A stretch of 64,000 nt of DNA from Ferrovibrio terrae (lineage in GTDB: Bacteria > Pseudomonadota > Alphaproteobacteria > Ferrovibrionales > Ferrovibrionaceae): NCBI RefSeq assembly GCF_007197755.1, contig NZ_CP041636.1, forward strand, positions 708,501 through 772,500. The letters are read 5' to 3'. A program made the position numbers and the translations under genes. Below are positions 28,394-36,478 of the stretch, in pieces (the stretch's first letter is position 1; every line of letters starts with the position of its first letter). The notes below the pieces were generated by a model. That model was not told where the DNA came from. It made no database searches and worked only from the letters and a program-made list of their open reading frames with translations.

Positions 28394-29542
28394 ATGATAC
28401 TGACAGAAGATCAGAGGGCGCTGCAGGATGTCGCGCGCCGATTTGCGCGTGAAAGACTACTCCCCGATTACCAGAAGCGCGAAATTGAGGGCACGATGGA
28501 CCGCGCCCTGCTCCGCGAGATGGGTAAGCTCGGCTTTCTTGGTGCCGACTCGCCCGAGGAGTTGGGCGGCCTGGGCGTCGACGCCGTCACCGCTGGCCTC
28601 ATTGCCGAAGAGTTGGCCTATGGCGACTTCAATATTTCCGCCCTGTCGGTGGCAACGTCACTAAACATCGCGATCCTCCTGAATCACGCCAAGCCTGACG
28701 TCATTCAGCAAGCCGTTCCGAAAATGATCAGCGGCGAGCACATCATGGCGATCTGCTTGACTGAGCCGCGTGGTGGATCGGATGCGGCAAACTTAATACT
28801 TCGCGCACGCCGTGATGGAGATTCGTATGTCCTGAATGGCGAAAAGACCTCGATTACCTTCGCTGGGTGTGCCGATATTTTTCTGGTCTTTGCTCGGACC
28901 GGAACACCGGAACAAGGGGCGAAAGGTGTCTCGGCTTTCTTCGTCCCCGAAGGAACCAAGGGCATCACATGCACAAAATTCAACGATCTGGGCGGCGCCA
29001 TTAGCGGTCGTGGCTCAGTCTTCTTTGACGATGTGCGAGTGCCGGCGAGTTGCATGATCGGCACCGAAGGCAAAGGCTTCTCGCAGGTCATGCAAGGCTT
29101 CGACTACAGCCGAGCCCTGATCGCTCTGCAGTGTTGTGGCGCGGCACAAGCCTCTTTGGATGAAGCCTGGGCTTACGCGAAAGAGCGCGAGGCCTTCGGG
29201 CGACCGATTGGCCAGTTCCAGGGCGTCACCTTCCCGCTCTCCGAAGGGGAAACACATATCGCGGCAGCGCGACAGCTTTCATATCACACACTCTCCTTGC
29301 GTGATGCGGGGCTGCCCCACACAGCTGAAGCGGCAATGGTGAAATGGCTCGGACCTCGCACGGCTTTCGATGTCATTCATCAGTGCCTGCTCACTTTCGG
29401 GCATTACGGCTGGTCGAAGGACCTTCCGCATCAACAGCGGCTACGCGACGTGATGGGTCTTGAGATCGGGGACGGCACTGCGGGCATCATGAAGCAGATT
29501 ATTGCTCGGGAACGTATCGGTCGCGCGGCTATTGCCTACTGA
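28394..29542 (+). CDS. aliB: Acyl-CoA dehydrogenase, cyclohexanecarboxyl-CoA dehydrogenase (AliB-like)
   Basis: A 382-residue FAD enzyme (MILTEDQRALQDVARRFARE; CLTEPRGGSDAANLI; GEKTSITFAGCAD). At the site of the usual catalytic glutamate (EGT) it reads LEIGDGTAGIMKQI, so the general base would be aspartate. Asp is known in some cyclohexane- and cyclohexene-carboxyl-CoA dehydrogenases. GGGAGGAAAA precedes the ATG. Between BadH-like and BadI-like genes it would catalyse the first ring oxidation, giving cyclohex-1-ene-1-carboxyl-CoA, with electrons going to EtfAB. The exact substrate is inferred from context. Confidence 0.78.
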   Translation: MILTEDQRALQDVARRFARERLLPDYQKREIEGTMDRALLREMGKLGFLGADSPEELGGLGVDAVTAGLIAEELAYGDFNISALSVATSLNIAILLNHAKPDVIQQAVPKMISGEHIMAICLTEPRGGSDAANLILRARRDGDSYVLNGEKTSITFAGCADIFLVFARTGTPEQGAKGVSAFFVPEGTKGITCTKFNDLGGAISGRGSVFFDDVRVPASCMIGTEGKGFSQVMQGFDYSRALIALQCCGAAQASLDEAWAYAKEREAFGRPIGQFQGVTFPLSEGETHIAAARQLSYHTLSLRDAGLPHTAEAAMVKWLGPRTAFDVIHQCLLTFGHYGWSKDLPHQQRLRDVMGLEIGDGTAGIMKQIIARERIGRAAIAY

Positions 29543-29578
29543 AAATCAACAAAAATTCTGGATTGAGGAGACAGCATC

Positions 29579-30370
29579 ATGGCGGACAACACATTCGAAG
29601 ATGTGATCTATGAACTGCGCGGTCGCGCCGCATGGATCATCATCAATCGTCCAAAGGTGTACAACGCCTTCCGGGGTCGCACCGTGGAAGAACTGATCCA
29701 GGCGTTTCAACTGGCCGGCAACGACAAGAATGTCTCCAGCATTGTGCTGACGGGCGCCGGCGACAAGGCCTTCTGCACTGGCGGTGACCAGTCGGCTCAT
29801 GAGGGCAACTATGACGGCCGTGGCGTCGTGGGCCTGCCGATCGATGAGCTGCAGAGCATCATTCGCGATGTTCCCAAGCCGGTGATTGCCCGTGTTAACG
29901 GCTTCGCCATTGGCGGAGGCAACGTTCTTGCGACGCTCTGTGACCTCACAATCGCAGCCGAGTCCGCCCAGTTCGGCCAGGTTGGCCCGAAAGTCGGCTC
30001 GTTCGATGCCGGCTGGGGTACTGCCTTCCTTGCTCGTCACGTCGGCGACAAGAAAGCGCGCGAGATTTGGTTCCTCAACGAGCGCTACACTGCTCAGCAG
30101 GCCGCAGAAATGGGTCTGGTGAACAAGGTTGTTCCGCTCGCCGAGCTGGATGCGGCCGTCACGGACTGGACTGATAAGCTGGCCGAACGTTCCCCTACAG
30201 CGTTGGCCTTCCTGAAGCGGTCGTTTAATGCGGACTCGGATGCGATCCGCGGCATTTCCAACATGGCCCTTCATGCCGTGAAGCTCTACTACGCCACTGA
30301 AGAGTCTAAGGAAGGCGTGAACGCGTTCAACGAGAAGCGTAAGCCTGATTTCCATAAGTTCGTGGAGTAA
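29579..30370 (+). CDS. badI: 2-Ketocyclohexanecarboxyl-CoA hydrolase (BadI-like, ring cleaving)
   Basis: A 263-residue crotonase-fold enzyme close to BadI. Diagnostic stretches include FEDVIYELRGRAAWIIINRP, DKAFCTGGDQSAHEGNYDG, GLPIDELQSIIRDVPKPVIA, GFAIGGGNVLATLCDLTI and FNEKRKPDFHKFVE. BadI hydrolytically opens the ring of 2-ketocyclohexane-1-carboxyl-CoA to pimeloyl-CoA and belongs to the MenB-like branch. TTGAGGAGA precedes the ATG. It follows aliB and badH in the same operon, which makes this the most specific pathway marker in the window. Confidence 0.88.
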   Translation: MADNTFEDVIYELRGRAAWIIINRPKVYNAFRGRTVEELIQAFQLAGNDKNVSSIVLTGAGDKAFCTGGDQSAHEGNYDGRGVVGLPIDELQSIIRDVPKPVIARVNGFAIGGGNVLATLCDLTIAAESAQFGQVGPKVGSFDAGWGTAFLARHVGDKKAREIWFLNERYTAQQAAEMGLVNKVVPLAELDAAVTDWTDKLAERSPTALAFLKRSFNADSDAIRGISNMALHAVKLYYATEESKEGVNAFNEKRKPDFHKFVE

Positions 30371-30373
30371 TGC

Positions 30374-31594
30374 ATGGCCCCGGCACCAATTCACCCGAGC
30401 GACCTGCACCGCCATCTCCCTAAAGAGGGTTTGGTCTGGTGGCACGGTTGCTCGGGTGAATCGGCGGCCTTCAGGTCAGCACTAGCCGCGAGCGATCTGC
30501 ATAACCTGACGCTTACTGGGATTTACGTTCCTGGCCTGAATCGTCTGGATTCTCTGCTGGCGGCCGGAGCTTCAGCGCAAAGCTTTTTCATGCTGCCCGA
30601 ACTTGCCGCAAGGCAGGAGAAGACCAAGTTTCTTCCGCTGTGCTATCGCGACATCGGACGTACATTGCGACAGCAGCCGCCGGTTGCGGCAATCTTTTCG
30701 GTATCCCCCCCCAATGCCAATGGTTACTGCAGCTTTGGCACGGTCACCGATTTTCTCGCCGACCTTTGGCGTGACATTCCCATTCGCATTGCCCATATAA
30801 ACCCGCTCATGCCAACGACTCTTGGCGAGCATGGTATTCCGTTCAAAGAATTGACTTTCTACACCGAAGTACCGGAACCATTAATGGAGTCAGATCCCGG
30901 TATTGACGCCGTCGCGGAACGTATCGGTGCCCTGGCGGCGGAAATCATCCCCGATGGCTCCACCATTCAGGCCGGACTTGGACGCGCGCCGGAAGCGGTG
31001 TTACGCAGCCTCGTTTCTCATCGCGGCCTCGCAATTCATTCAGGGCTGATCGGCGACTCCACATTGCAATTGCTGAATGCTGGCGCGTTGCGGGCAAATG
31101 CACCGATCACGGCTGGAGTGGCTATAGGTACGCGCCAGCTTTATGACGCAGTGAGCAGTGCCGCCTTCCAATTCTGTCCGCCGTCACACACACACGATAT
31201 TCGCGTGCTGGCTTCGCTGAAGCAGTTCGTAACCATCAACTCGGCGATCGAAGTCGATTTGTCCGGTCAGGCGTACGCTGAAGCGGTGCCTAAAGGCATG
31301 ATTTCCGGACCAGGAGGCGCCTCTGATTTTGCTGCCGGTGCGCGCGCCAATGACGGGCTGCGCCTCGTTGTCCTACCCGCAACGACCGGTAAGGTCAGCC
31401 GTATCATCACGCCTGATCTGGCCAGCGGCCCAATCTCTCTGGGCCGCTTCGACACTGACATCGTGGTGACAGAATACGGAGTTGCTGATCTGCGCGGTTT
31501 GAGCCATCGCGGTCGAGCAGAAGCCATGATCCGGATTGCAGCACCTGCGTTCCAGGAATTGGCTACGCCTTACCTCACCCGGATCATCAACTAG
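30374..31594 (+). CDS. Acetyl-CoA hydrolase/CoA-transferase family protein
   Basis: A 406-residue class I CoA-transferase of the Cat1/acetyl-CoA hydrolase group. N-terminal GLVWWHGCSGE, the CoA-binding IIPDGSTIQAGLGRAPEAVL, and the catalytic glutamate in NSAIEVDLSGQAYAE (about residue 293), followed by GPGGASDFAAGAR. It starts three bases after the badI-like stop, so it is translated from the same transcript. It may activate an incoming acid (for example an alicyclic or dicarboxylic acid) by exchange with acetyl- or succinyl-CoA. RipA/itaconate CoA-transferase belongs to the same family. Confidence 0.85.
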   Translation: MAPAPIHPSDLHRHLPKEGLVWWHGCSGESAAFRSALAASDLHNLTLTGIYVPGLNRLDSLLAAGASAQSFFMLPELAARQEKTKFLPLCYRDIGRTLRQQPPVAAIFSVSPPNANGYCSFGTVTDFLADLWRDIPIRIAHINPLMPTTLGEHGIPFKELTFYTEVPEPLMESDPGIDAVAERIGALAAEIIPDGSTIQAGLGRAPEAVLRSLVSHRGLAIHSGLIGDSTLQLLNAGALRANAPITAGVAIGTRQLYDAVSSAAFQFCPPSHTHDIRVLASLKQFVTINSAIEVDLSGQAYAEAVPKGMISGPGGASDFAAGARANDGLRLVVLPATTGKVSRIITPDLASGPISLGRFDTDIVVTEYGVADLRGLSHRGRAEAMIRIAAPAFQELATPYLTRIIN

Positions 31595-31597
31595 TAC

Positions 31598-31640
31598 GCT
31601 TGCGTACAAGCGACATGCCTGATAGAAATAGTACGCTAGC
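31598..31640. promoter_or_regulatory. Putative operator upstream of the 31662 acyl-CoA dehydrogenase gene
   Basis: GCTTGCGTAC (31598-31607) is the reverse complement of the GTACGCAAGC element, and overlaps the near-palindrome GTACGCTTGCGTAC. A second GTACGC copy is at 31631-31636. The position between two same-strand genes suggests a separate regulated promoter. Confidence 0.58.
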
Positions 31641-31661
31641 ACACCAAAAGGGATCAGCGGC

Positions 31662-32819
31662 ATGATCGAACGGACCCTCTTTCGCGAAGAGCACCGCATT
31701 TTCCGCGAAACCGTGCGCCGCTTTGTCGAGAAGGAAATCGTCCCCTTCCATGCCCAGTGGGAGAGAGACGGCATCGTGCCTCGCGAACTCTGGCTTAAGG
31801 CCGGTGCCCAGGGCCTGCTCTGCTGCACGGTGCCGGAAGAGTACGGCGGTCTGGGTCTCGATTATTTATTCGACGTCATTGTCTTCGAGGAGCTGTGGCG
31901 TGCCGGCGCCAGCGGTCCCGGCTTCCTTATCCATACAGATCTGGTCGCCACCTATATCCTGAGCTTCGGCACCGAAGAGCAGAAGCGTAAATGGCTGCCC
32001 AAGATGGTATCGGGCGAGGCAATCGGCTCGCTCGGCATGACCGAGCCCCATGCCGGTTCGGACCTGAAGGCGATCCGTACGCGCGCCACACGCGACGGCG
32101 ACGACTTCATCATAAATGGCCAGAAAGTATTCATCTCCAATGGCCAGCTCTGCGACATCCTGGTGCTCGCCACCAAAACCGACAAGGATGCCGGCGCAAA
32201 AGGCATAACCCTGTTCCTGGTAGAAGGCGATCGGGAAGGCTTCCGGCGCGGCCGCAACCTTGAAAAACTCGGCATGCACGCCCAGGACACGTCCGAGCTG
32301 TTCTTCGAGGACGTTCGCATTCCAGCATCTAACATGCTGGGTGAGGAAGGGCGTGGTTTTGCGATGATGATGACCAAGCTTTCGCAGGAGCGTCTCGCAC
32401 AGGCCGTTCGCTCAGCTACGGTGGCAGAGATAATCATCGAATGGACGCTGGAATACACTCAGCAGCGCGAGGCATTCGGTCAGACGATCTTCGACTTCCA
32501 GAATACCCAGTTCAAACTGGCCGAACTCAAGACCCAGGCGATGGTCGGTCGCGTCTTCACCGACAAATGCATCGACCTGTTCATGCAGGGCAAGCTCGAT
32601 CCTGTGGATGCCGCCATGGCGAAGATGTTCACAACAGAGTTGCATTGCAAGGCAGCAGATGAATGCCTGCAGCTCTTTGGTGGCTGGGGCTATATGTGGG
32701 AATATCCGATTGCCCGTGCCTACGCCGATGCGCGCATCACGAAGATCGCTGGCGGATCCATTGAGGTCATGAAAATGATCATCGCGCGCGACATGGCAGA
32801 GAGCCAGAGAGCGCGCTAG
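31662..32819 (+). CDS. Acyl-CoA dehydrogenase (long-chain/LCAD-like)
   Basis: A 385-residue FAD enzyme: TLFREEHRIFRETVRRFVEKE, GMTEPHAGSDLKAIRT, NGQKVFISNGQLCD, and QLFGGWGYMWEYPIARAYADAR. The C-terminal site reads KIAGGSIEVMKMI, lacking the EGT glutamate, as in LCAD/IVD-type enzymes where the base lies on another helix. It has its own putative operator upstream, and may act on pimeloyl-CoA or other products of ring opening. Substrate not determined. Confidence 0.87.
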   Translation: MIERTLFREEHRIFRETVRRFVEKEIVPFHAQWERDGIVPRELWLKAGAQGLLCCTVPEEYGGLGLDYLFDVIVFEELWRAGASGPGFLIHTDLVATYILSFGTEEQKRKWLPKMVSGEAIGSLGMTEPHAGSDLKAIRTRATRDGDDFIINGQKVFISNGQLCDILVLATKTDKDAGAKGITLFLVEGDREGFRRGRNLEKLGMHAQDTSELFFEDVRIPASNMLGEEGRGFAMMMTKLSQERLAQAVRSATVAEIIIEWTLEYTQQREAFGQTIFDFQNTQFKLAELKTQAMVGRVFTDKCIDLFMQGKLDPVDAAMAKMFTTELHCKAADECLQLFGGWGYMWEYPIARAYADARITKIAGGSIEVMKMIIARDMAESQRAR

Positions 32820-32837
32820 AAAGACCGCGACGCCATA

Positions 32838-33725
32838 TCAGGCGCCGCGTCCCTTTCGTTCTTTCTCCGCCGATTCCCGCAGTGCGTTCCGCGCCGCAGC
32901 CCAATCTGCCTCGGAAAGCGACGCAAGATCGGCGAAAGTACTCGGCGCCGCCAGATGGTGGCCACCATCGACAGCGATCGTAGCACCATTGATATAGTCG
33001 CAAGCATCGCTCATCAGGAAGGTGGTCAGATTGCGCAGCTCATGCATCTGGCCAAAGCGGCGCATCGGTACTTGGTCACTCTGCGTCGCCCCTACTGAAG
33101 TGCCCGGGATCGGATTGAGCTTCTCCCAGGCATTCGGCGTCGGAAACGGGCCTGGCGCAATGGCGTTCAGACGGATTTTCTTCGGCCCCCACTCCACAGC
33201 AAGTGACATAGTCATCGCCTGAATTGCTGCTTTGGCCATTGCTGACGGCGTAACGAATGCTGATCCGGTCCATACCCAGGTGACCAGATTGCTCAAGACC
33301 GTTCCGGGTAACCCCGCCTCGATCCAGCGCTTCCCGCAGTACAGGGTGGCAAAGAATGAACCATCCATCACCGTGGACGTAATGGCCTGATAACCCCTGG
33401 GCGAAAGGCTTTCCGTGGGTGCAATAAAATTGGCAGCCGCGTTGTTGACCAGGCCGGTCAGCGGCCCGGCCTCCCAAGCGCGCGCAACGGTCTCCTCCAT
33501 ACTGGCCGCATCGCGGACGTTTGAGAGGAGATAATCGGCCTTTCCGCCTGCAGAACGAATTTCATCCACTGTCTCGCCGAGCACCTGCTCACGTCGCCCG
33601 CAGACGTAAACATGAGCTCCGTGAAGGGCGAAGCCGCGGGCCATCTCCTTGCCAAGTCCGGTACCACCTCCAGTGATCAGGATGCGTTTTCGGTTCAGCA
33701 GATCATTGCGGAATGGCGAGTTCAT
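32838..33725 (-). CDS. SDR, 2,4-dienoyl-CoA reductase-like, with altered active site
   Basis: A 295-residue SDR with ITGGGTGLGKEMARGFALHGA and LVNNAAANFIAPTESLS. At the classical YxxxK position the sequence reads FVTPSAMAKAAIQAM, so tyrosine is replaced by serine while lysine is kept. This, with SLAVEWGPKKIRLNAIAPGPFPT, is the pattern of the 2,4-dienoyl-CoA reductase-like branch. It lies downstream of the BKACE gene in a two-gene operon. It could reduce or isomerise unsaturated acyl-CoA intermediates. Confidence 0.82.
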   Translation of the reverse strand: MNSPFRNDLLNRKRILITGGGTGLGKEMARGFALHGAHVYVCGRREQVLGETVDEIRSAGGKADYLLSNVRDAASMEETVARAWEAGPLTGLVNNAAANFIAPTESLSPRGYQAITSTVMDGSFFATLYCGKRWIEAGLPGTVLSNLVTWVWTGSAFVTPSAMAKAAIQAMTMSLAVEWGPKKIRLNAIAPGPFPTPNAWEKLNPIPGTSVGATQSDQVPMRRFGQMHELRNLTTFLMSDACDYINGATIAVDGGHHLAAPSTFADLASLSEADWAAARNALRESAEKERKGRGA

Positions 33726-33745
33726 GACGTCCTCATTGATGCAGT

Positions 33746-34678
33746 TTAGAACGCGACGTTATTGCCACCCTTCAGACCCAGCATAGCCCGGGCTTCTTCG
33801 GGAGTGGCGATCTCGATAGAGAGGTCTTTCAGAATTCGTACAATCTTTGAGACCTGCTCGGCATTTGATTTTGCGAGCTCGCCGCGTGCAATGAAGATGC
33901 TATCCTCAAGGCCGACGCGCACATGACCGCCCATGGTTGCATTGTTCATGGCGATCGGCATCTGGTTCCGCCCCGCAGCCAGCACCGACATGTAGTAATT
34001 GTCACCGAACAGCCGGTCCGCCGTCGCACGCATATGTACCAGATGATCAACATGCGCGCCGATACCACCAAGGATGCCGAATACGCCCTGGATGAATAAC
34101 GGGCCCTTCACCAGACCGCGGTCAACGAAATGCGCCAGATTGTAAAGATGGCCTATGTCGTAGCATTCGAATTCGAAGCGCGTACCGTTGGCCGAAAGCT
34201 CCGTCAGCCCGCGTTCGATCTGGGCGAATGTGTTCGACAGAATGAAGTCACGCGTCATTTCGAGATACGGACGCTCCCACGCGAACTTGAACTCGTGCAT
34301 CTTCTCGGCAGCAGCTGAGATGTTGAAATTCAGGGACCCCATATTCATCGACGCGACTTCGGGCTGCGCCCATTTGGCTGCAGCCAACCGCTCATCGATG
34401 GTCATGCCAAGGCCGCCGCCGGTCGTAATGTTAATGACCGCGTCGCATTCGGCCTTGATGCGCGGCAGGAAACGCGCAAAGGCTTCCGGCTTTTGTGTGG
34501 GCTGACCCGTTTCCTCGTTTCGCGCATGCAGATGCAGGATCGCTGCGCCGGCCTTGGCGGCGGCGATCGAGTCACTGGCAATCTGCTCGGCCGTAATGGG
34601 CAGATACGGCGTCATGGTGGGGGTATGAATCGATCCCGTGACGGCGCAGCTGATGATGACCTTATTGGCTTTGCGCAT
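33746..34678 (-). CDS. Beta-keto acid cleavage enzyme (BKACE, DUF849)
   Basis: A 310-residue TIM-barrel Zn enzyme. Marks of the family are VIISCAVTGSIHTPTMTPYLPITAEQIA, the metal motif AGAAILHLHAR, INITTGGG, EVASMNMGSLNF and GLEDSIFIARGELAKSNAEQV. BKACEs condense a beta-keto acid with acetyl-CoA to give acetoacetate and a new CoA ester. In this cluster it could process a beta-keto acid made during ring or side-chain breakdown. GGGGAAA precedes the ATG. Confidence 0.88.
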   Translation of the reverse strand: MRKANKVIISCAVTGSIHTPTMTPYLPITAEQIASDSIAAAKAGAAILHLHARNEETGQPTQKPEAFARFLPRIKAECDAVINITTGGGLGMTIDERLAAAKWAQPEVASMNMGSLNFNISAAAEKMHEFKFAWERPYLEMTRDFILSNTFAQIERGLTELSANGTRFEFECYDIGHLYNLAHFVDRGLVKGPLFIQGVFGILGGIGAHVDHLVHMRATADRLFGDNYYMSVLAAGRNQMPIAMNNATMGGHVRVGLEDSIFIARGELAKSNAEQVSKIVRILKDLSIEIATPEEARAMLGLKGGNNVAF

Positions 34679-34707
34679 TTGGACGTTTCCCCTCGATTAA
34701 TAATATC

Positions 34708-34728
34708 ACCGTACCGTATGCTACCGTA
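34708..34728. promoter_or_regulatory. Putative operator between the BKACE operon and the MarR gene
   Basis: ACCGTACCGTA (34708-34718) is followed by a second ACCGTA half (34723-34728). The same 11-mer is found at 48545-48555 before livG. The location between the divergent BKACE and MarR genes suits autoregulation by the MarR protein. Confidence 0.55.
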
Positions 34729-34860
34729 TTAATTAAGTAAACCCATGCAGATGACTGGAGTTAGGCGCTCGGATCAGTGTTTCACATTGCAAGCAAGTAA
34801 ATGATATGTTAGCTAATAAAGATGATTTCTTACTATTATGAATGAAAGTGATCTGCCGGC

Positions 34861-35352
34861 ATGGAAAGTGAAATCCGACACTGGGGTCTGCGTCTCGGCT
34901 ACCTGATCCATGACGTATCACGGCTCCGCCGGGTTAATTTCGACCGTGAGCTGTCGCCGCTCGGCATCACACGCTCGCAATGGTGGGTCCTTGCATTCAT
35001 CTCCCGCAACAATGGCCTGCCGCAGACGCAGCTCGCCAATGAACTGGACGTTGGCAAGGTAGCGCTGGGCTCGTTGATCGATCGGCTCCAGGAAGGCGGG
35101 TTCGTGACGCGCGAAGCTGATGCGAAGGACCGCCGTGTAAAGCGGGTTTTCCTGACCAAGAAAGCCCACAAGCTCATGAGCGACATCGAACCGGTCAGTT
35201 CCGAGTTCAACAGTCGCATACTCGAAGGTGTCAGCCTTGAAGAGATGAAAAACACTTCGCGAATGCTGGCGAAGATGAAGGAAAACCTGGTCGCCCTATC
35301 AAACGGTAATCGCCCGAAAGGCGGTGCGGAAAGCGACGACGGACTGGACTAG
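34861..35352 (+). CDS. MarR-family transcriptional regulator
   Basis: A 163-residue winged-helix protein. LGYLIHDVSRLRRVNFDREL is the dimerisation helix, ITRSQWWVLAFISRNNGLPQ and TQLANELDVGKVALGSLIDRL the recognition helices, and ADAKDRRVKRVFLTKKAHKLM the wing. In Rhodopseudomonas the MarR protein BadR represses the cyclohexanecarboxylate genes in response to a CoA ester. This protein sits centrally in the block and beside an operator-like repeat, so it is a good candidate for the same job. The DNA target is inferred. Confidence 0.87.
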   Translation: MESEIRHWGLRLGYLIHDVSRLRRVNFDRELSPLGITRSQWWVLAFISRNNGLPQTQLANELDVGKVALGSLIDRLQEGGFVTREADAKDRRVKRVFLTKKAHKLMSDIEPVSSEFNSRILEGVSLEEMKNTSRMLAKMKENLVALSNGNRPKGGAESDDGLD

Positions 35353-35387
35353 CGGCCAGAAAATATAGTTCGCTTCATTACCATTAT

Positions 35388-35396
35388 CTTGCGTAC
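35388..35396. promoter_or_regulatory. Putative operator half-site upstream of the nitronate monooxygenase-like gene
   Basis: CTTGCGTAC is the reverse complement of GTACGCAAG, nine of the ten bases of the repeated element, 57 bp before the start codon. Confidence 0.45.
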
Positions 35397-35452
35397 TTAT
35401 TTCCATCCCGGCATAATTTCAGTCTGCAAAATGGAACCGCCGGGAGGAAACC

Positions 35453-36454
35453 ATGCAGGCCCCTACTCTTTCCACGCCAACCGCCGCTCCGACCCCGCGC
35501 GGTAGCCGCGGCCAGGCAGAGACCCTGCTTCGCCGTCTGCGACTACCAGTCGTCGGCGCACCGATGTTCATCATCTCAGTCCCTGACCTAGTGATTGCGC
35601 AATGTAAGGCTGGAATCGTCGGTTCCATTCCGGCGCTGAATGCGCGCCCCAAAGAGTTGCTGCGCGACTGGATCGATCAAATCAAGGACGCGCTGACCGC
35701 ACATGACGCAGCCCATCCGGAATCCCCGGCCGCACCCTTTGCCGTGAATCAGATCGCTCACCGCAGCAATGAGCGCCTGGGTCACGATATGCAGGTCATT
35801 GCAGATGCAGAGGTGCCAATTGTTATTGTCAGCCTAGCGGCCCCGGCGGAGATATTTTCTGCGGTCCACAGCTATGGCGGCCTCGTCTTTAACGACGTGG
35901 TAAGTGCCCGCCATGGGCGCAAATGCGCCGAGGCCGGCGTCGATGGCCTTATTGCGGTCTGCGCCGGCGCAGGCGGCCATACGGGCACGCAATCTCCGTT
36001 TGCGCTGGTTTCCGAGATCCGCGAGTTTTGGGACGGTCCACTTGGCCTTGGCGGGGCCATCAGTACAGGTCGCGGAATTCGTGCCGCGCAAATGCTTGGT
36101 GCGGACTTCGCCTATATTGGTACGGCCTTCATCGCTTCTGATGAGGCCAGTGCACCTGCCGCCTATAAGGATATGGTTCTGGGCGCCACGGCGGAAGATA
36201 TTGTGATGTCGGATCGTCTAACCGGCGTGAAAGCGAACTTCCTGCGCCCGTCGCTCGAAGCGCAGGGTATCGACTACAAAGCGGCATCTGAAGAAAAATC
36301 CGCATTGAAGGCATTCGGGGAAGAGGGCGCAAGCGCCAAGGCATGGCGCGATGTCTGGAGTGCCGGCCATGGTGTCGGATCGATCCGGCAACGGATTCCA
36401 GCGGCCGACCTGGTCGACCAGATGCGCCGCGAGTATGAAGCTCTATCGGCTTGA
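35453..36454 (+). CDS. Nitronate monooxygenase/2-nitropropane dioxygenase family FMN enzyme
   Basis: A 333-residue FMN TIM-barrel: LRLPVVGAPMFIISVPDLVIAQCKAGIVGSIPAL, AVNQIAHRSNERL, VCAGAGGHTG (phosphate binding) and LGGAISTGRGIRAAQMLGADFAYIGTAF. GGGAGGAAA precedes the ATG. The family includes nitronate monooxygenases and enoyl-acyl reductases of the FabK type. Occurrence in acyl-CoA catabolic clusters is common, but the reaction here is unknown. An enoyl-CoA reductase or flavin-dependent oxidation role is possible. Confidence 0.82.
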   Translation: MQAPTLSTPTAAPTPRGSRGQAETLLRRLRLPVVGAPMFIISVPDLVIAQCKAGIVGSIPALNARPKELLRDWIDQIKDALTAHDAAHPESPAAPFAVNQIAHRSNERLGHDMQVIADAEVPIVIVSLAAPAEIFSAVHSYGGLVFNDVVSARHGRKCAEAGVDGLIAVCAGAGGHTGTQSPFALVSEIREFWDGPLGLGGAISTGRGIRAAQMLGADFAYIGTAFIASDEASAPAAYKDMVLGATAEDIVMSDRLTGVKANFLRPSLEAQGIDYKAASEEKSALKAFGEEGASAKAWRDVWSAGHGVGSIRQRIPAADLVDQMRREYEALSA

Positions 36455-36478
36455 TATCGGGACGTGGAAATTCTGGCA

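Noticed and set aside
27596..31594. Anaerobic benzoate degradation
   Set aside because: The BadH/BadI-type genes fit, but there are no benzoyl-CoA reductase or ferredoxin genes in the window, so only the alicyclic part is supported.
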